DNA of 64,000 bases from Straminergon stramineum (taxonomy: Eukaryota; Streptophyta; Bryopsida; Hypnales; Calliergonaceae). The translations under genes were made by a program, and so were the position numbers. The notes under the pieces are model-generated. The model did no database searches and was not told the DNA's origin. It was given only the letters and a program-made list of their open reading frames with translations. Where the stretch lies: positions 33,150,906-33,214,905 of the forward strand of contig OY987264.1 in NCBI GenBank assembly GCA_963920665.1. Reading direction: 5' to 3'. How positions within the stretch are numbered: position 1 is the first letter of the stretch; every line of letters starts with the position of its first letter. Positions 35,506 through 46,192 of the stretch are shown piece after piece.

Positions 35506-35933
35506 AATTCTAGTTCTATTCTCTTGGTTATGGTTTTTTCTTAGTAGTGATATAGGAAGTCCAAGTCTGGATGTAACATACTACTTTTGTGTATTTAGTA
35601 TAGATGGTGCAAAACTTGAGGTATATAACAATGAGAAAAGTTTGAATTCATACTAATTTATATTTAATGACACTTAACACTTCCAATTTGGATTATTGTA
35701 GCACCTCCTACATATTTCAGAATCTACAAAATTCTACATATATCATATTCAAGTATGATAACATCTGAGTATTAAAATGACATTCAAATTAATTGTGGAA
35801 TTATCAATTGAAAGGTTTGTGTTTTGCTTACTTTTTGTATATAAATTCTATTCTATGAGTTACATATAGTATTGTACATGTGATTTCCAAAGGATTTAAT
35901 TATCCTTTGAATTTGGATTCATATGACTTCATT
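35506..35933. other. AT-rich spacer
   Basis: No gene or repeat boundary recognised. Confidence 0.4.
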
Positions 35934-36092
35934 TACTAGTAGAAAACATTGTTTTAATCAACAAAAATCAACAAACATTTTTTTGTAATTTTTTTGTTTT
36001 TTTGTTTTTTTAGAAATCTGCATTCTTTGCAACAAAGTTTTTAGAAAACATCAACTAGTTTTTGTTATCTAAAACATTGTTTTCTACTAGTG
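35934..36092. mobile_element. CACTA-like miniature element (159 bp)
   Basis: Left end TACTAGTAGAAAACATTGTT and right end, inverted, CACTAGTAGAAAACAATGTT. They differ at the first base and one internal base. A perfect 3-bp duplication ATT lies at 35931-35933 and 36093-36095. Non-coding. Confidence 0.82.
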
Positions 36093-36849
36093 ATTGTTGA
36101 ATAGTGTTATAGAAACAATTCAAGTATACTACCCCAAAATATGTTCTTTATCACTTTATTTGTGCCATTATTTTATATTAGAACTCTTGAGGTGTTGGAA
36201 ATTGATTCAATCTATTGAGAGATGGACAATTGTGAGAAAAGGTGGTACAAATTGAAATAACATATTTTTGAATTTGACATAATTTTCAAGGGCAATGTTC
36301 TAAAGTCCATAAGTAGTACTAAATGCTTTGACACCCACCATTGAAACCATTAATAATAGGGATCTTACTCACCTAAATTGCCCATAATATATTAAAAATA
36401 TATTATAACATTGGAGCTCAAAAATGGTCATAGTTTTTTTATGACTGTTTTACAATCAAAACATATGAAATCATGTAGTGGTCATCGAGTTGTTCCTAAA
36501 ATATCACTTGTAAAACCCATTAATGTCCATTAAGTCATTTACTTAAAAGTGCAACATTTTAAACTTTGCTTATATGACCATGAAATAGTGAAAATATTTG
36601 TGTCAAAAAAATAGGGTCACATACCTTATTTACAATAAAAATTAGAATGGAAGTTCATTTTGCTCACTTGTAGGCACACAAAAATTGTTATTTGGAATTT
36701 TATTTGCAAAATTTTGTATTTTCAATGATTTGTAAATTTATGTCACACAAATGAAAATTAAAAAAAATTCAATATCTACCGAAATATGCTTAAATTTCTG
36801 TAAAATATTGCCATCCGAAGGGCACCAACACCAAAAGGAATTTGTTGTA
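36093..36849. other. AT-rich spacer
   Basis: No gene seen. The AAAAGG at 36834-36839 reads CCTTTT on the minus strand and could terminate Pol III transcription of the adjacent tRNA gene. Confidence 0.45.
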
Positions 36850-36923
36850 TGTTTTCGCCCGGGTTCGAACCGGAGACCTTCAGTGTGTTAGACTGATGTG
36901 ATCACCAACTACACCACGAAAAC
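36850..36923 (-). tRNA. tRNA-Val (AAC anticodon)
   Basis: The minus strand reads GTTTTCGTGG.. to ..CCCGGGCGAAAAC plus discriminator A. The acceptor stem GTTTTCG/CGAAAAC pairs over all 7 positions. The anticodon arm is TCAGT-CTAACAC-ACTGA with anticodon AAC. The T arm is TCCGG-TTCGAAC-CCGGG. The A box TGGTGTAGTTGG and B box GGTTCGAAC are intact. No intron. It closely resembles the plant tRNA-Val(AAC) I know. A short T run follows on the transcribed side. It is likely functional. Confidence 0.97.
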
Positions 36924-37233
36924 CTGGGGCTCGGACTGCAGGGCGCCGAACCCTTTGACCACCAGTCAAGCCTCGAGTATCTCGAAGTTGACAAGCCGAG
37001 GTTGACGTTCAAGATTTATAACTCTCTTAATTGTAGTTTTAATCTAAACCCTGCTTTTCTTGATTCCTTCCACCATTCTGTCTGAAGCTAAAACCCTAAT
37101 TCTCAAATTTTCGAACGCTTCATGCTTTCCCAAATTGCTTCAATGGTGGTGGATCCCGTGTTGTGCGCGTGAATACTCCTTCGAAGCTCACAATGCCGCA
37201 TTCGAAGAGGCGACGTGAATGAGACCGCCGTGA

Positions 37234-40200
37234 ATGCATATGGTGCCCGATCGGGTCCGCAAAATGCCGAAGTCCAGGAGGCCATTGTGCTTGCTAGGAC
37301 TGTTTGAGCCGTATGGGCGGGAAGTCAGCACGGAGAGCAGCAACAGCAACAGTGGGAGCAATGGCGCAACTGCAAGCGAAGAAGACTTCAGAGGAAAGTA
37401 TTCTTTGTTCGACGCCGACACGGTGTGTGAGAAGGGCGGCAATCTGGAGCAAGTGGCAATCGGGGCAACGTTCTGGGACCACGACGAGGAGCTTTACATC
37501 CACAACAACACGGTGGTGTGGAGTGCGGGCCGGCATGTGCGCAAACGCTTCAGTTGCACGGCGACCATCGTGCAGGCGAAGTGGTGTCGGATGAGTGATA
37601 CACGGGAGCCTCTGCTGTGTGTTCTCCATTCGGATTTCATCAACGCGTATACGCCTTCCGGTGAGATGCACATTGTGCCCTTGCATTGTCGAGTGTCCGC
37701 CATTTGGCCACTTCCTTGTGGATTGTTGTTGCAACGAGGAGCCGATCGCACCCCACGGTTGAGCTCCGAAACGTTGGCCGTGGAGTCGCCGATTCATCAC
37801 CGGGATTGGCTTCGTGAAGGTTTTCGGGATAATGTGATTTCGCCTATGCCGCGGCGGTCGAGTTTTTTGTCGACTCCCCCTGCCAGGCCTACATCGTCTT
37901 TTTTCTACTTGCAGCATCCTCTTGAGATGCCACATCCGGTTAATGTTGAGGAGGGCAGGAAGTCGAGGTTGTTGTCGGATATGGATGAGAATATAATTTG
38001 GAGTAGTACTAGAGTTCCGTATGTTGTTACATATCATACAGGGAAGAGGCAGCACAGTGTGTGGAAGGTGAAAGCTGCCCCTGCGGATTCAGAGTCCAAC
38101 ATTTTGAAAGATGCGCCGGCGTGGGATGTTATGGAAAGTATTAGTTTGCAGCTTTCCTGGACGAAGAAGGACGGGCACCAGCAGGCGCGAGAGGTTTTTT
38201 TGGCAAGCGATGAGGACGGCGTGCCATTGCTGTGTCTTGTTATTGTGGAATCACAACAGTTGTTTTCCTTCCGTCTTCAGAGTTCTGATGTATCCAGTGG
38301 TGAAGCAAAGTTGGAAGTTGCGTGGACTATTAGTGCTGTCTCAGCGGCACCGATTGTTGCCACTCGCCCAGGGCTAAAAAGCACTGGTCCTCCTGGATAT
38401 GATATTCTGACGTTAGCTCTTGATGGCACCCTGTCTCTTCATATAGGCCGGTATCATGTTTGCCGCTACTATCTCCCTGTCTCAGCAGTGCAATCACTTG
38501 GGGGATCTCTGGTAAAAGGAATGGCCAAGCCGTCGGATGCTCGGCGGGATGAGGCCGTGAAGATAGTGGGCCTCTGTGATCCCGTGCAAGGTCGTGTTAA
38601 TTTGGTGGCGGAATCTGGAAAGATGTACCGGTGTGCAGTTGGTTTGACGCCTTCGTCAGCTATCACTGTTCTGTGTATGAATGCCTTGTCTCAAGGTCTT
38701 CGCCCTGCTCTGTACCGGTATCTATTATCCCGATTGCTTGAGCGAGAGTTTCCAATTGTGGATGCTCTACGTGTTACCACAGCTAAAGCCAGTGGGAAAC
38801 CCGACTTAGAATGGGCAGCTTTTTCTGGCCTTATTACTGAGATCATAAGAGACATGCCCGGTGAGGTACTTCCACCTAAGAAGGCTACTCCTCACAAGCC
38901 GGTGAAGGATGATTCATCTGCATGGAACTTTTTATTGCATAGTAGTATGCATCAAAGCAACTTGGCAAATTTGCGATATCCAGCTTTAATGCCAAAGGAG
39001 ACTTTCAGCATAGCGGAAACACTCCCAATACCTGGATCCATCACTACAGATAACGTGGATGCAGAGACAGCGGTATATTTTTCGGTGATGGTTGAAATTC
39101 TTGAAGTGTTACACGCTGTTTATGAGGACTGCAAGCTTGATACTTTACGCTGGCGAGAGCTGTGGCAGTTGGGAGCAACATTGAGTAGCCTGGCGGCAGC
39201 AGGCGGGGAAATGGAATACGTCGACCACTACTCACGCGACTTCCCTCTAGCTGTCTCGCCATTGCCTCTACTACCTGAATCAGTGAGCTTGAAAAACGAT
39301 GGAAAAGTCCCCCCTAACCTCTTTCGATGGCTTGAGAATTGTTTGAGAGGCAAGAATCCAGCTGAAAATATGGAAAATCTGCCTGGTTTACTTATCCAGG
39401 AGTCCTCGAGTTGTGTTGATTGGTCTCGGAAAGTAATTGGATTCTATGATTTCTTGACCGGTGGGCAAGTCGTGAACGGGCGCCTACCATCAGGGGTTCA
39501 GCTACGCATAGCACCAGGCATCGCCACTAGCGTAGAGCAGCGCACAGTGCTTGCCATGGTAGCTGAAGGGTTCGGATTACCCGAGCTTGATCGCCTTCCA
39601 CCTGGCGTCTCTCTTCCATTGCGTCATGCTTTAGATAGGTGTCGCGAAGCTCCTCCAGGTAATTGGCCGGCTCAAGCATATGTTCTTATTGGCCGTGAAG
39701 ATCTAGCTTCCACACATGTAGTGAAGCATTTGAAACGTACGACAACGCACAAAATTGGCGAGAGGTTTAAAGCTGAAGAATCGTCTTCAGTGATCAAGCA
39801 GTTCGACGATCTTTGGATGGCTGCCCCTTATACTTTACATCTAAGGCCAATCTCTAGTCTTCCTGGTTCTAGTGATCCAAATGATACTGCAGATCCTGAT
39901 GGTGCCGCTGCCGGAGTGGACCCCCAAGTGGTTGATGGCATGGAGCACATGGCCACTACATCAGCACCACTTCGATTTGGTCGGGATCTTCGTGTAAACG
40001 AGGTCAGGCGGTTGCTGGGTTCATCAAAACCTGTGGCTGTACGAACAAGCAACGCACCAGATGTTAGTGACCCTGATATTGTTGCTCAGCAGCAGGCACA
40101 ACTATGGCTGCTAGCACAGCGAACCACTGCATTGCCTTTTGGACGAGGGGCTTTCACCCTAGGCACATCCAGTGCAATGTTGACAGAGGCTCTGCCTATT

Positions 40201-42978
40201 CCAAAACTCGTACTGGCTGGGCGCCTTCCTTCGCAACACGACGCCACAGTGAATTTGGATGCAAACACAGGCAACCTTGTTGATGTCACTTCATGGCCGG
40301 ATTTTCACAATGGCGTCGCTGCTGGGCTCAGACTTGCTCCCGGCCAGACAAAGATCTCTCGCACTTGGATCGTGTATAATAAGCCCGATGAGCCTAATTT
40401 TTCACACGCGGGTTTGCTGATGGCTCTGGGATTGCACAAGCACCTTGGTGTGCTCGCAGCAACGGATGTGTACCGTTATCTTTCTCAGGAACATGAGGCA
40501 ACAACTGTAGGTGTGCTCCTAGGTATGTCTGCTGCTCATCGAGGTACAATGGATCCTGGAATTTCCAAAATGTTGTATCTCCACATTCTTACACGACACC
40601 CCCCCTCGTATCCAGAGCTGGAGTTGCCAACCCTTGTGCAGTCTGCAGCCTTATTAGCCGTTGGTCTCTTGTATCAGGGCTCGGCACACCGTTTGACCAC
40701 AGAAATTCTTCTTGCTGAGATTGGGCGGAAGCCAGGTGGTGATAATACGTTGGATAGGGAAGGGTATGCTCTTGCGGCAGGTCTTGCTTTAGGACTTGTG
40801 ACGCTAGGTCGAGGAAAGGATGCTTGGGGTCTAGCTGATCTTCATATTGAAGATCGCCTCAGACATTACATGTCTGGAGGGAGTGATACCATCGATGAAA
40901 GGCAAAGGAGGTTTGATGGGAGTGTGAGCAGTATCAACTCAGTGTCCAGAGGTTTTGATGATCAATCACAAGTTATGGAAGGTTCAACAGTCAATTTGGA
41001 TGTCACTGCACCTGGTGCAACTCTAGCTCTGGGGCTCATGTTTATGAAGACCAATTGCGAAGTGGTAGCAGCTCGTCTAGCCATTCCGGATACACATTTT
41101 GCCCTTGAATATGTTCGACCTGATTTCATACTGTTAAGATTGGTAGCGCGGAGTTTGATTTTATGGGACAGTGTGCAGCCGACAGAGGATTGGATACAGG
41201 CTCAGATACCTGGTATTGTGAAGGAGGCGATATTTGTCTCGTCGAAGGAGGATGGTTCTCCTGAACTGCCCCTGAATGCTGATGCAGACCTTGAAGCTCT
41301 TACGCAAGCACATGTCAACATTCTTGCTGGGGCTTGTCTTTCAATAGGATTGAGATATGCAGGGACGGCCAGTGCAGAGGCTCAGCAATCAATTCGGCAT
41401 TATGCTCTCTATTTTATGAATGAGAAGCGGGCAGCAGTGCCACATGGTGCCGCAGCAAGCCCTAATAACAGACGTCAATATGTCGACCGCAGCACCCTTG
41501 AGACGTGTCTCAATGTCGCTGTGCTATCTTTGAGCTTGGTCATGGCTGGCACAGGCCACCTTGAGACCTTCAGGCTGTTGAGATTCCTGAGGCGAAGAAC
41601 AGAGGCTGATGGGATCACATATGGGAATCACATGGCTATAAGCATGGCCATTGGGTTCCTATTTCTTGGTGGGGGCGGACTCACGTTTGCGACAAACAAT
41701 GGTGCGGTTGCTGCACTTCTGATTGCATTATATCCCAGGTTTCCTACTGCACCTAATGATCATCGATGTCACCTACAGGCATTCCGACATCTGTATGTCT
41801 TGGCCACAGAGAAACGCTGCTTGCAAACGGTCGATGTGGACACGGGACTATCTGTCTATGTACCCATCGAGATGACTTTAAAGGAAACTGCACAATATGG
41901 CGAAACTACTTTCAGTCGGGTAACGCCTTGTATTCTTCCAGAAAGGTATCTACTGAAACGAGTGCGAGTTTGTGGTCCACGCTATTGGCCACAAGATATT
42001 GTGTTGCCGGCTGTAGAAAAACCATGGTGGGAACCGGATGAATCGGGACCTTTTGATGGGGGAACTTTATACGTTAAGCGTAAAGTAGGGGCGCGCTCGT
42101 ATGTGGACGATCCAATTGGTTGTCGATCGCTGCTCTCTCGAGCAATTCATAAAAGCGGCGATGATAATTGCTCACAAGCAGCTGGCAGAAGTCAGCTCTC
42201 TGAAGTGGACCAGCTAGTGAGCACATTTTCAGCAGATCCCAGCATTCTAGCTTTTGCCCAACTTTTCTGCAGTGGAGCTGACGACAGCAAGTCGAGTGCA
42301 GAATTTGACAATTTCTGCTTGCAAGCCCTGTATGAATCTGTGAGCACTGATCGTCCAGCTTTATTGCAGACTTACATGGCATTGTATACCTCTGTCGGGG
42401 CCTTGATTGACCGTGCCTGTGGTAGGGGAACAAGCGCCAATAGCATTTGCAGCGACTCACTCTCTATATACAGTCTGAAGATTGCAGTTGCTTATTGTGA
42501 TATTGTAGATCAAAGTGCCGAAGGCAAGCCTCTCGTCCAGCGCACTTTCTTAACTGGGCTTGCGAAGCGAGTGGACGAAATTCTCAGCAGTCCCTCTCTT
42601 TTCACCGCGGAGGCTCAGAACCCAGAACTGAAGTCCTTTTTTCCTGAGCTATTTTCATACCTTGATAGCCGGCAATTCCCATTAAAGCAGGCTCGGCAAT
42701 CAGACTATGAATTGAAGAGGACATCAGCGCTAGACACAAGGGTGTGTAGTATTCTTTTCTCATGTTTTCTTTGCTGGTACGGAATCCCTCAGCCTAGGCG
42801 TATAACTTTTGCGCTCCAGCAGTTGGTCCAAGAGGTCCCAGGGTTTCAAAATATCATGCGATCGGATCTGTATTCGGCCCTTCCGGTGCTTGCACTGGCT
42901 CTGCCCAGCACGCCATTACCAGCCCTATTGCGGATCTCCGAGTGCCTGCCATTTCTCTCGCTTGCTAAATTTAGGTGA
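37234..42978 (+). CDS. APC1: APC1, largest scaffold subunit of the anaphase-promoting complex
   Basis: One open frame of 1914 codons, comparable to animal APC1 and longer than I recall for Arabidopsis. The N-terminal part (about 20-520) matches the WD40-like region, with LFEPYGRE, IWPLPCGLLLQRGAD and the segment RTVYHTGKRQHSVW-like block around 275-295. The proteasome/cyclosome (PC) repeats lie at about 1055-1500: GLLMALGLHKHLGVL, LLAVGLLYQGSAHRL, GYALAAGLALGLVTLGRG, LALGLMFMKTN, LSIGLRYAGTAS and AISMAIGFLFLGGGGLT. APC1 holds the ubiquitin ligase together and is essential for mitosis. ATG 37234 is the first in frame; ATGs at 37240 and 37264 are alternatives. It is intronless, which is unusual for such a large plant gene. 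The last codons run into TTTAG|GTGAGAC, a good donor sequence, so a further small C-terminal exon cannot be excluded. Confidence 0.93.
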   Translation: MHMVPDRVRKMPKSRRPLCLLGLFEPYGREVSTESSNSNSGSNGATASEEDFRGKYSLFDADTVCEKGGNLEQVAIGATFWDHDEELYIHNNTVVWSAGRHVRKRFSCTATIVQAKWCRMSDTREPLLCVLHSDFINAYTPSGEMHIVPLHCRVSAIWPLPCGLLLQRGADRTPRLSSETLAVESPIHHRDWLREGFRDNVISPMPRRSSFLSTPPARPTSSFFYLQHPLEMPHPVNVEEGRKSRLLSDMDENIIWSSTRVPYVVTYHTGKRQHSVWKVKAAPADSESNILKDAPAWDVMESISLQLSWTKKDGHQQAREVFLASDEDGVPLLCLVIVESQQLFSFRLQSSDVSSGEAKLEVAWTISAVSAAPIVATRPGLKSTGPPGYDILTLALDGTLSLHIGRYHVCRYYLPVSAVQSLGGSLVKGMAKPSDARRDEAVKIVGLCDPVQGRVNLVAESGKMYRCAVGLTPSSAITVLCMNALSQGLRPALYRYLLSRLLEREFPIVDALRVTTAKASGKPDLEWAAFSGLITEIIRDMPGEVLPPKKATPHKPVKDDSSAWNFLLHSSMHQSNLANLRYPALMPKETFSIAETLPIPGSITTDNVDAETAVYFSVMVEILEVLHAVYEDCKLDTLRWRELWQLGATLSSLAAAGGEMEYVDHYSRDFPLAVSPLPLLPESVSLKNDGKVPPNLFRWLENCLRGKNPAENMENLPGLLIQESSSCVDWSRKVIGFYDFLTGGQVVNGRLPSGVQLRIAPGIATSVEQRTVLAMVAEGFGLPELDRLPPGVSLPLRHALDRCREAPPGNWPAQAYVLIGREDLASTHVVKHLKRTTTHKIGERFKAEESSSVIKQFDDLWMAAPYTLHLRPISSLPGSSDPNDTADPDGAAAGVDPQVVDGMEHMATTSAPLRFGRDLRVNEVRRLLGSSKPVAVRTSNAPDVSDPDIVAQQQAQLWLLAQRTTALPFGRGAFTLGTSSAMLTEALPIPKLVLAGRLPSQHDATVNLDANTGNLVDVTSWPDFHNGVAAGLRLAPGQTKISRTWIVYNKPDEPNFSHAGLLMALGLHKHLGVLAATDVYRYLSQEHEATTVGVLLGMSAAHRGTMDPGISKMLYLHILTRHPPSYPELELPTLVQSAALLAVGLLYQGSAHRLTTEILLAEIGRKPGGDNTLDREGYALAAGLALGLVTLGRGKDAWGLADLHIEDRLRHYMSGGSDTIDERQRRFDGSVSSINSVSRGFDDQSQVMEGSTVNLDVTAPGATLALGLMFMKTNCEVVAARLAIPDTHFALEYVRPDFILLRLVARSLILWDSVQPTEDWIQAQIPGIVKEAIFVSSKEDGSPELPLNADADLEALTQAHVNILAGACLSIGLRYAGTASAEAQQSIRHYALYFMNEKRAAVPHGAAASPNNRRQYVDRSTLETCLNVAVLSLSLVMAGTGHLETFRLLRFLRRRTEADGITYGNHMAISMAIGFLFLGGGGLTFATNNGAVAALLIALYPRFPTAPNDHRCHLQAFRHLYVLATEKRCLQTVDVDTGLSVYVPIEMTLKETAQYGETTFSRVTPCILPERYLLKRVRVCGPRYWPQDIVLPAVEKPWWEPDESGPFDGGTLYVKRKVGARSYVDDPIGCRSLLSRAIHKSGDDNCSQAAGRSQLSEVDQLVSTFSADPSILAFAQLFCSGADDSKSSAEFDNFCLQALYESVSTDRPALLQTYMALYTSVGALIDRACGRGTSANSICSDSLSIYSLKIAVAYCDIVDQSAEGKPLVQRTFLTGLAKRVDEILSSPSLFTAEAQNPELKSFFPELFSYLDSRQFPLKQARQSDYELKRTSALDTRVCSILFSCFLCWYGIPQPRRITFALQQLVQEVPGFQNIMRSDLYSALPVLALALPSTPLPALLRISECLPFLSLAKFR

Positions 42979-44720
42979 GACTACGTTGCCTTGCGCTGTA
43001 AAAAATCTTTTGAAGCGATTAGTTTCAGAGTAGGCTGAGGCAGAGAAGCATGGGCCGAAATGAGGTTTTGGTTGGAGGCTGATGTAATGCCATGTTGCTG
43101 ATCTGCGTTTCTCATGACTTCCTTTTCCGAGTCGGCCTGTGTAGGAGAGTTTGAGGAGATTTGTGAAGGGGACCAGGAGAGTGACAAGTGATAGCACTTC
43201 TATTTCCGCTTCTTCAATTCATATTTCGGGGATCACAGAAGCAGTGGTCATGGACAGCAGTTCTGACTGATGGTGGTCCAGCGCTTGTATGGAGGTGTGC
43301 TACACCGATGCACACCTCTTCGGGGATTTAAGTTTTGTACGAATCAAACGCATCTGCCCTGAAGCCGAAGAAGCATGATCCACCGATCATATGCTCAGGT
43401 TGAATCTCGCTTTCTCAAGTTGTGCACTAGTTGCATCTGACTTTTATAGAAATTTTCCCACAACAAGACTGTCCTTGCCTGTTAATGATGTATACTTCTG
43501 GACTATTAATTTCCAGCTCGTGACTGATGTTATGCCTCAGCTATATCATTTGGTCACTGAATCAAATTTGCAATTCTTTGTTGACGAGTCCTGTTAAATT
43601 GTTTGTTTTGTTGGTATCGTCTGGACTAATATTATACCTGTTGAGTTCCAGCCCACTCCGATTTAATTTCGTTATCTTCGATTGACGGGGATAGACCAAT
43701 CTGACAAAGAATATATGTAACAGTGGTGGAACTGTTTCGTTGCACCTTTTGCAGATCAAAGCTTCAGGTCTGCGTCAATGCTGTTTCGGCCACCAAATGA
43801 TTTTGAAAGACGAAATCTATCAATGGCGGCAGTATTCATGTCAGGGAGATAGGGTACAGGACAGATATTCCTGCTCTTGCAGATTCGATGATTCTTGTCC
43901 ATCGTGAAGTGGACGCAATCAAGTTGAGTGCTGTAGACCTGTCCTTAATATGTTCCCTTGGGATAAGAGAAGTTACAATTTCTAGAAGTCATCCATTCCT
44001 TGAGCATTGTACGCGGCTAGTTTGGAGTTGGTAGCTATTGCCCAGTTTGCGCCATTTCTTGGATAATTTTGGAGGAAGATACGCCGTGATCCTGTTTGTG
44101 TGCCTTGCTGAGGGCATCGAGGTCTTTCGTCATTGGGAGGTTAAGTGTAATTAAAAAAAGTTGATCATGGAAGTTGTATCTCAAACTGTGTCCGTCGTTT
44201 ACTGTATCCTACCAAAACATTCTGGTGGAGTCTATTTTCTTTATGTTCAAGATATTAGACTGGATGACGCTGCTACTGGAACCTGATTCAAGGTCAGCAC
44301 CGACTCATTTGTGTAACCATTTGGGATTTAGGGTTAGAGATCTGTTCCCTCCATTGTGCTGCTTGAATGTTCTAATAATATCACGGGAGGTGTGCTCCAT
44401 ATGAGGTACATCTGCACTTCAATCTACTAGTGAAGTTTTCCCCACTCAGTTTGCAGGAAGAAATATTCTTTTGTAGAAACGCCAAGTTCTTGACTTTGGG
44501 CCAATTCTACTTTGTGCTATTTCTTGAAAATATTTTTTAACATTTTTTTCCGTTTCATACCTTCTTGGTGGTTTACACCAATCCAAAGGAGGACTTTTCT
44601 ATAGCAAACAAGGGGGCTTAGAGATGGAGACTTCACAATGTTTTCGCCCTTGTTTTTGATGTAAACCAAGCCTTAGACTACCTAAGAATCTTCTCAAGAG
44701 TTATATCTTTGGTCTTCAAC
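42979..44720. other. Downstream region of APC1
   Basis: Less AT-rich than the remoter spacer over about 1.4 kb, consistent with a long 3' untranslated region. It contains a 9-bp perfect hairpin GAGGTGTGC/GCACACCTC with a 9-base loop at 43292-43318. No other gene recognised. Confidence 0.45.
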
Positions 44721-45349
44721 TAAGGTAGATAAGTCTATCACTACCCTGCTTAGCAATTTGAATATCTTGGGGCTAATTTCAAGTAGAGCACAAATTTTTT
44801 TAGAGGTGTGCACTTGTTTCATAAATGAAACCCAAGTAGAATTCTAATTTTTCAATTAAAATTGTTATTTTTGTGAATTTCTAAAGTGGTTGCCTTGAAA
44901 TTACAAAATTGCTCATACAATAGAGTCATGAAAGTCTTATAACCAACCTATAACCATGTATCCAATGGTACTTAACCCATAAACGACATGGCAAATGTTT
45001 TTTGTCCAATGAATGACAAGGAATTCTTCTGTGTAGGATAGAAGTGCAACTATTCATCCTTGGAATTAGGGGTGGAAAGGGGAGATCTTCTATAGTAGTT
45101 TGACTCCCAATGAGTATTTTTTTTAAAGTAGAAGATGTCACACAATTCCAAAAGGGATGATTTTCATGGTCACCACTCCGTCATTTAAGGGTTAAGTATT
45201 CACCATTAAAGGATTCACACTTTACTCTTTGTTGGCATCAATGCACTAATTACGAAACAAACCCATTTGGATGTTTTTTTGGATGGAGTTTGGGCCAAAA
45301 GTAAGATGGTGGAATTGGACAATGAATAGAATTGGGATGGTCTACCTTA
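44721..45349. repeat. Miniature element family A, copy 2, interrupted
   Basis: Ends TAAGGTAGA (44721) and TCTACCTTA (ending 45349). Without the 220 bp contributed by the nested TTAA element and its duplicated target it would be about 409 bp, matching the 398-bp copy at 21903-22300. Confidence 0.75.
44972..45195. mobile_element. TTAA-bounded miniature element nested in family A
   Basis: TTAA at 44972-44975 and 45192-45195 around 216 bp. The ends are CCCATAAACGAC and, inverted, CCCTTAAATGAC. The undisturbed relative at about 22130 reads through the site (GTACTAAGTATT), showing a clean insertion with TTAA duplicated. The TTAA target and CCC ends suggest a piggyBac-like type. Non-coding. Confidence 0.78.
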
Positions 45350-45655
45350 CTAAATGCCCACTATTCTAGTGACCATTGCATCTTAACTTCAAAAAACTAT
45401 CAAATAATTCCACAAAGCTCCATAGAATATGAAACTACTTGCGTTAGATGCCAATTCTATTTCTCTTTCACAAGGTCTTATGTCTTCACCTCCTCAAAGT
45501 GTGCATTGTTTGTACATTGTTGATCCAATGCAAAAGCAAAATCTACCTTTGCATTGAAGAATGTTTTTAGAGCTTGAGCACTTTATAGACCTCCCTAATA
45601 GTCTCTTTTTTATTTTTATCAATTTTAAGTGATGTTTCCATAGAACTAGAGTTAT

Positions 45656-46052
45656 GGGAGGCAACCCATTTCTGATCACTACCCAATTATGGCAACGTAG
45701 GGTGGAGTAATTTCGATCAAGAGGTGATTAACAATGATCAATGTTGGCACTATTCCCAATGTAGTTGTGGTGCATTAAGATTGGCTACAAGACTCTTGAT
45801 ATTGCAACCACCCCTTGTTGGATTTTGCAACCAATCCTTGGTCAGAAAGAGGAAGGTCTATATGACCAATGTAGGCGGAACAGAATCTTTAGCTAAAATA
45901 TTCACAGTAATTATGTTTTGAGAAATAAAATCTGAAAAATTATGGAAACCTTATGAACTCTATTTCTGCACATGGGAAAATTTCCCCCACTGTTGAAACC
46001 TCCCTTGCAGATACGTGTATCTGCTGAAGTGGTCAACAATGGGTTGCCTCCC
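45656..46052. mobile_element. Miniature element family B, copy 1 (397 bp)
   Basis: Perfect inverted ends GGGAGGCAACCCAT (45656-45669) and ATGGGTTGCCTCCC (46039-46052), extending less perfectly for another 10 bp. The interior matches the copy at about 56874-57864. TTA follows on the right and lies one base off on the left, so a PIF/Harbinger-type origin is possible but unproven. Confidence 0.72.
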
Positions 46053-46168
46053 TTAATCTTCCAATGAATGCCTGATAAGTTAAGTTAAATGGGAGAGAGG
46101 TTCGTTTCTCTCAATCTGTATCATGCAGTGGCACATTCTTCAACAGGTGAAATATTTTCTTGAGATTA

Positions 46169-46192
46169 CCGTCATCGCTCACTCACTCACTC
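46169..46192 (+). repeat. Microsatellite (CTCA)n
   Basis: About five to six consecutive CTCA units. Confidence 0.9.
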
